From Rhodococcus jostii NBRC 16295 (GTDB lineage: Bacteria; Actinomycetota; Actinomycetes; Mycobacteriales; Mycobacteriaceae): DNA of 64,000 nt. The notes beneath the pieces were generated by a model, which was not told where the DNA came from, ran no database searches, and saw only the letters and a program-made list of their open reading frames with translations. Each line of letters starts with the position of its first letter. Within the stretch, counting starts at the first letter, position 1. Both the position numbers and the translations under genes were made by a program. The stretch spans positions 21,691-85,690 of the forward strand of contig NZ_BCWY01000008.1 in assembly GCF_001894825.1 (NCBI RefSeq), given 5' to 3'. Of this stretch, positions 60,238 through 64,000 are shown piece by piece.

Positions 60238-61893
60238 ATGGACGCCGTCACCACCACCCCCCAGCCGATCAACGAGCCGGTGGGCTCCTTCACGCCGGGG
60301 AGCCCGGAGCGGGCGCGCCTGCAGGCGAAGCTGGCCGAACTCGGGTCGAATCCGACCGAGATCCACAACGTGATCGGCGGTGCGCGCCGGCGTGGCGACG
60401 GCCCCACGATCGACGTCGTGCAGCCACACCGGCACGCCGCGGTCCTCGGCACCTTCACCAATGCGGGCCCCCGGGACATCCAGGATGCCGTCGCGGCCGC
60501 CACCGCAGCCGCCCCGGCCTGGCGGGCGCTGTCGTTCGAGGATCGCGCCGCGGTGTTCCTGCGCGCAGCCGACTTGCTGTCCGGGCCGTGGCGCGAAACC
60601 CTCTCCGCCGCAACCATGCTCGGACAGTCGAAGACCGCATACCAGGCCGAGATCGACACCCCGTGCGAGCTGATCGACTTCTGGCGGTTCAACGTTCACT
60701 TCGCCCGGCAGATCCTCGCCGACCAGCCGATCTCCTCCCCGGGGGTGTGGAACAAGCTCGAGTACCGCTCCCTCGAGGGCTTCGTCTACGCGATCACCCC
60801 GTTCAACTTCACCGCCATCGCCGGCAACCTGCCCACCGCACCCGCGCTGATGGGCAACACCGTGGTGTGGAAGCCGTCGCAGACGCAGGCCGTCGCCGCG
60901 TACTGGACGATGAAGCTGCTCGAGGCCGCCGGACTGCCGCCCGGCGTGATCAACCTCGTCAACGGATCCGGCCCCGAGGTCTCCGACGTCGTCCTCGCCG
61001 ACCCGCGCCTGGCCGGCATCCACTTCACCGGCTCCACCGCCACCTTCCAGCACCTGTGGCGTCAGGTCGGGAACAACATCGCGAACTACCACTCCTACCC
61101 GCGCCTGGTCGGCGAGACCGGCGGCAAGGACTTCGTCCTCGCCCACAGCTCCGCGAACCCCGACACTCTGACCACCGCACTGATCCGCGGCGCGTTCGAC
61201 TTCCAAGGCCAGAAGTGCTCCGCCGCCTCCCGTGCGTTCGTCCCGAAGTCGGTGTGGGCGAAGATGGGTGACGACTTCATCGAGAAGGCGGCCTCGCTGT
61301 CCTACGGCGATGTCACCGACTTCTCGCACTTCGGTGGCGCCGTCATCGACCGGCGGGCCTTCGACCGCAACGCCGAGGCCATCGCCCGCGCCAAGGCCAC
61401 CCCCAGCCTGACCATCGCCGCCGGCGGCCACGTCGACGACAGTGTCGGCTACTTCGTCGACCCCACCGTTCTCCTCGGCGACGACCCCACCGACGAGGCG
61501 TTCCGCACCGAATACTTCGGTCCGATCCTCTCGGTGCACGTCTACGACGACTCCGCGACCGGATCCTTCGAGAGGGTCCTCGGGCTGGTCGACAAGGGTT
61601 CGGCGTACGCGCTGACCGGTTCGATCATCGCCGACGACCGCGCCGCGATCGCTCAGGCCACCGACGACCTGCGGTTCGCCGCCGGCAACTTCTACATCAA
61701 CGACAAGCCCACCGGTGCCGTTGTCGGGCAGCAGCCCTTCGGCGGAGCCCGGGCATCGGGCACCAACGACAAGGCCGGCTCCCCGCAGAACCTGTTGCGC
61801 TGGGCCTCCGCCCGCACCATCAAGGAAACGTTCGTCCCGGCCACCGACCACCACTACCCCCACCAGGGCGCCGACACCTCCGAGGACAAGTGA
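60238..61893 (+). CDS. pruA: L-glutamate gamma-semialdehyde (pyrroline-5-carboxylate) dehydrogenase
   Basis: A 551-residue ALDH4-type enzyme oxidising the semialdehyde from proline to glutamate. Diagnostic segments: FVYAITPFNFTAIAGNLPTAPALMGNTVVWKPS, HFTGSTATFQHLWRQVG, ETGGKDFVLAHSSANPD (glutamate) and FDFQGQKCSAASRAFVP (catalytic cysteine), ending in the PFGGARASGTNDKAGSPQNLLRW signature of ALDH4. AGGAGG lies 5 nt before the ATG at 60238. Its stop shares a base with the pruB start (TGATG). Divergent from pruC. Confidence 0.95.
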   Translation: MDAVTTTPQPINEPVGSFTPGSPERARLQAKLAELGSNPTEIHNVIGGARRRGDGPTIDVVQPHRHAAVLGTFTNAGPRDIQDAVAAATAAAPAWRALSFEDRAAVFLRAADLLSGPWRETLSAATMLGQSKTAYQAEIDTPCELIDFWRFNVHFARQILADQPISSPGVWNKLEYRSLEGFVYAITPFNFTAIAGNLPTAPALMGNTVVWKPSQTQAVAAYWTMKLLEAAGLPPGVINLVNGSGPEVSDVVLADPRLAGIHFTGSTATFQHLWRQVGNNIANYHSYPRLVGETGGKDFVLAHSSANPDTLTTALIRGAFDFQGQKCSAASRAFVPKSVWAKMGDDFIEKAASLSYGDVTDFSHFGGAVIDRRAFDRNAEAIARAKATPSLTIAAGGHVDDSVGYFVDPTVLLGDDPTDEAFRTEYFGPILSVHVYDDSATGSFERVLGLVDKGSAYALTGSIIADDRAAIAQATDDLRFAAGNFYINDKPTGAVVGQQPFGGARASGTNDKAGSPQNLLRWASARTIKETFVPATDHHYPHQGADTSEDK

Positions 61894-62858
61894 TGGCACC
61901 GTCCGATCTGCTCCGGCCCGCCCTGCTGGCCGCGGCCCGCTCCCCGCGTATCGAGCGCACGGTCACCAAGATCCCGGTGACCCGTAACCTCGTCGACCGG
62001 TTCGTCGCCGGCGGCACCGAGGACGACGCCGTCAGCGCGACGACATCGATCCTCGGCTCCGGCCGCTACATCAGCATCGACTACCTCGGCGAGGACACCA
62101 CCGATCTCGCGCAGGCCTCCGGTACGGTGTCGCACTACCTGACGCTGCTGTCCTCGCTGGCTCAGCTCGCCCCGGCGAGCGACACCGACGGTCGGCCCCG
62201 CAGCATCGAGGTGTCCCTGAAGCTGTCCGCCCTCGGTCAGTTCCTTCCCCGGGACGGTCACAACGTGGCGCTCGAGAACGCCCACAAGATCTGCACTGCC
62301 GCAGAGGAAGCCGGCGTGTGGGTCACCGTGGACGCCGAGGACCACACCACCACCGACTCGACGCTGTCGATCGTGCGGGAGTTGCGGCAGGACTTCCCGT
62401 CGCTGGGCACCGTGTTGCAGGCCTACCTGAGGCGGACCGAGGCGGACTGTAAGGAACTCTCCGGACCGGGATCACGCATCCGGTTGTGCAAGGGCGCCTA
62501 CAAGGAACCGGCGTCGGTGGCATTCCAGGGCAAGGAGGCGGTCGACGAGGCCTACCTGCGTTGCCTGCGGATCCTGATGAACGGTCAGGGCTATCCAATG
62601 GTCGCCTCGCACGACCCGGTGATGGTCGACGCCGCCCTGCAGCAGGCGAAGGCCACGGGTCGCACCACCGACGAGTTCGAGATCCAGATGCTCTACGGCA
62701 TCCGGGACACCGAACAACTCCGGCTGATCGGGGAGCAGCAGCACGTGCGGGTCTACCTGCCCTACGGCGACCAGTGGTATGGCTACTTCATGCGCCGCCT
62801 CGCCGAGCGGCCCGCGAACCTGGCCTTCTTCCTCAAGTCGCTGACCTCGAAGAACTGA
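61893..62858 (+). CDS. pruB: Proline dehydrogenase
   Basis: A 321-residue monofunctional FAD proline dehydrogenase, first step of proline catabolism. The TIM-barrel landmarks are present: EVSLKLSALG, VTVDAEDHTTTDSTL, VLQAYLRRTEADC, RIRLCKGAYKEPASVAF and the substrate-binding EIQMLYGIRD ... RVYLPYGDQWYGYFMRRLAERP (R-x-x-E/R pattern). The ATG overlaps the pruA stop by one base, with GAGGAC upstream; a GTG three bases earlier is the alternative. Followed by a strong terminator. Confidence 0.95.
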   Translation: MAPSDLLRPALLAAARSPRIERTVTKIPVTRNLVDRFVAGGTEDDAVSATTSILGSGRYISIDYLGEDTTDLAQASGTVSHYLTLLSSLAQLAPASDTDGRPRSIEVSLKLSALGQFLPRDGHNVALENAHKICTAAEEAGVWVTVDAEDHTTTDSTLSIVRELRQDFPSLGTVLQAYLRRTEADCKELSGPGSRIRLCKGAYKEPASVAFQGKEAVDEAYLRCLRILMNGQGYPMVASHDPVMVDAALQQAKATGRTTDEFEIQMLYGIRDTEQLRLIGEQQHVRVYLPYGDQWYGYFMRRLAERPANLAFFLKSLTSKN

Positions 62859-62885
62859 CCCGCGGAAGGCCGTCGCGGGAATTCG

Positions 62886-62920
62886 TCGGTCCCGGCCCAC
62901 ACTCTGTGGGCCGGGACCGA
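62886..62920 (+). terminator. Hairpin terminator of pruAB
   Basis: A perfect 16-bp stem (62886-62901 with 62905-62920) and 3-nt loop CTC, 27 nt after the pruB stop. Confidence 0.85.
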
Positions 62921-62973
62921 GCGCTATCGTGCCGACGTCGACGGCACGAGCCAGATTCCGAAACACCTCTGCA

Positions 62974-62986
62974 GTAGGCGGCCTAC
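62974..62986. promoter_or_regulatory. GTAGGC-G-GCCTAC palindrome before permease copy B
   Basis: A perfect 6-bp inverted repeat around one base, 215 bp upstream of the second permease copy. Candidate operator for an unknown regulator. Confidence 0.35.
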
Positions 62987-63087
62987 CAGCCGATTTGTTC
63001 AGGTAGACAAAATCAACGCCGAGCTTTCATCCGATCCTCCGATCACATCGGCCGCCCGGTCGGCTTGAGTAGCACCCGTCAACATGT

Positions 63088-63103
63088 TGTGAGGGCCATC
63101 ACA
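63088..63103. promoter_or_regulatory. Perfect CRP/GlxR consensus site before permease copy B
   Basis: TGTGAGGGCCATCACA matches TGTGA-N6-TCACA fully and the symmetry extends one base on each side (TTGTGA...TCACAA). It lies 98 bp before the ATG and overlaps another palindrome, CAACATGTTG (63080-63089). Copy A has no such site. Confidence 0.65.
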
Positions 63104-63177
63104 ATCTCGAGCGACGCCCTCACACACATCTCGATCAGATCCGTCAGGCCGACTGTGCCCGCGTGCCCGTCCGTGCC

Positions 63178-64000
63178 CGACTCGACCCTGGGAGCGTGTG
63201 ATGTCCACTCTCGAACAACCGCCCGAGACGTTGCAGAAGTCTCTGAAACAGCGGCACCTGACGATGATCGCGATCGGGGGTGTGGTGGGTGCCGGTCTGT
63301 TCGTGGGGTCGAGCGCCCTGCTGCACAGTTCCGGTCCGGCCGCGTTCGTGTCGTATGCGATCACCGGTGTGGTCATCGTGCTGGTGATGCGGATGCTCGG
63401 CGAGATGGCGACCACCAATCCGTCGACCGGATCGTTCGCCGGATACGCCCGCAAGGCGTTCGGTGGGTGGGCCGGCTTCACCACCGGGTGGCTGTACTGG
63501 TTCTTCTGGGTCGTCGTCGTGGGCGCGGAAGCCGTCATCGGCGGCAAACTGCTGCAGCGTTGGATCGACCTGCCCTCCTGGATGATGGCCGCCGCCCTGT
63601 TGCTGGCCATGGTTGCCACCAATCTCCGTTCGGTCCGCAATTTCGGTGAGTTCGAATACTGGTTCGCCGGTATCAAAGTCGCCGCGATCGTGCTGTTCCT
63701 GGGTCTCGGCGCCGCCTACGTCTTCGGTCTCTGGCCCAGCCATTCCGCAGACTTCTCCAACCTCACCGACCACGGCGGGTTCACACCCAACGGCTGGACG
63801 GTCATCCTCTCCGGTGTCGTCGTCGCCGTCTTTTCGATGGTCGGCCCCGAGATCGCCACCATCGCCGCCGCGGAATCCGCCGAACCCGAAAAGGCCATCA
63901 CCAAGGCCACCAACTCCGTCATCGCCCGGGTCGGGTTCTTCTACATCGGCTCGGTGCTGTTGCTCGCGATCATCGTTCCGTGGACGGAGGTGAAGATCGG
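63178..64000 (+). repeat. Direct repeat, copy B (continues past the window)
   Basis: Second copy of the sequence at 47151-47973, same orientation, 16027 bp away. The end of the homology is outside the window. Confidence 0.85.
63201..64000 (+). CDS. Amino acid permease (APC family), duplicated copy B (partial)
   Basis: The visible 266 codons repeat the permease at 47174 with two conservative residue changes, both in one helix (YAVTGLVIV in copy A, YAITGVVIV here). The ribosome binding site GGAG and ATG (63201) are conserved. The promoter region is completely different, with a perfect CRP/GlxR box. It lies behind pruAB, so proline is a plausible substrate. The 3' part lies beyond the window. 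Confidence 0.9.
   Translation, partial: MSTLEQPPETLQKSLKQRHLTMIAIGGVVGAGLFVGSSALLHSSGPAAFVSYAITGVVIVLVMRMLGEMATTNPSTGSFAGYARKAFGGWAGFTTGWLYWFFWVVVVGAEAVIGGKLLQRWIDLPSWMMAAALLLAMVATNLRSVRNFGEFEYWFAGIKVAAIVLFLGLGAAYVFGLWPSHSADFSNLTDHGGFTPNGWTVILSGVVVAVFSMVGPEIATIAAAESAEPEKAITKATNSVIARVGFFYIGSVLLLAIIVPWTEVKI

Noticed and set aside
1..64000. CRISPR arrays, rRNA, tRNA, insertion sequences or prophage genes
   Set aside because: No spaced short repeats, cloverleaf-like intergenic segments, transposase or integrase motifs were recognised anywhere; the permease repeats are gene copies, not mobile-element ends.

Overview
The window is high-GC actinobacterial DNA that reads most like a Rhodococcus of the R. 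jostii/opacus type. This rests on three things: a styrene catabolic operon, several genes whose closest relatives I recognise are mycobacterial (pruA/pruB with a PucR-type PruC, the ~1600-residue NAD-glutamate dehydrogenase, a GlnH-like lipoprotein), and CRP/GlxR-type TGTGA-N6-TCACA boxes. No rRNA, tRNA, CRISPR array, phage or transposase gene was seen.

Positions 1-17309 hold an aromatic/styrene region. A truncated Ser/Thr kinase-MalT/LuxR fusion regulator and two AraC-type regulators (minus strand) face a styABCD operon: styrene monooxygenase, its flavin reductase, styrene oxide isomerase and phenylacetaldehyde dehydrogenase, which together convert styrene to phenylacetate. A strong hairpin closes the operon and an ABC-2 type exporter pair follows. 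Next comes a 4.2-kb module I cannot match to a described system: two small SCP2-fold proteins and five consecutive single-pass membrane proteins with long Ala/Leu/Thr-rich helical extracytoplasmic domains. It is followed by a DUF3263-like protein, a second styrene oxide isomerase paralogue and a flavohaemoprotein.

Positions 17396-29081 hold a P450 region. A minus-strand operon encodes an Fbp-type ABC importer (ATPase, fused double permease, lipoprotein receptor) translationally linked to two tandem P450s that both lack the usual I-helix acid/alcohol pair. Two PaaX-family repressors sit between this operon and a self-sufficient P450-reductase fusion (CYP116B architecture). A 47-codon relic of a third PaaX gene lies just behind the fusion.

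Positions 28437-34943 hold a TetR regulator with a double operator, divergent from a run of oxidoreductase, transport and housekeeping-like genes: an SDR reductase, a tandem muconolactone-isomerase-like protein, a zinc alcohol dehydrogenase, a DHA2 MFS exporter, a VOC protein and a SAM methyltransferase.

Positions 35018-64000 form an amino-acid catabolic island. It carries three APC permeases, two of them near-identical direct repeats about 16 kb apart. A UvrA2-type ABC ATPase is followed by a four-gene operon (hglS, amaB, an ELFV amino-acid dehydrogenase and an FAD amine oxidoreductase) which, with a distant D-2-hydroxyglutarate dehydrogenase, could take pipecolate/aminoadipate (lysine catabolism) to 2-oxoglutarate. 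Then come a GntR regulator, a GlnH-like sensor lipoprotein, NAD-glutamate dehydrogenase, PruC and pruAB (proline to glutamate). Everything in this half converges on glutamate/2-oxoglutarate. A TAGCATGCTA palindrome in front of both the D-2-hydroxyglutarate dehydrogenase/GntR pair and one permease suggests a small shared regulon.
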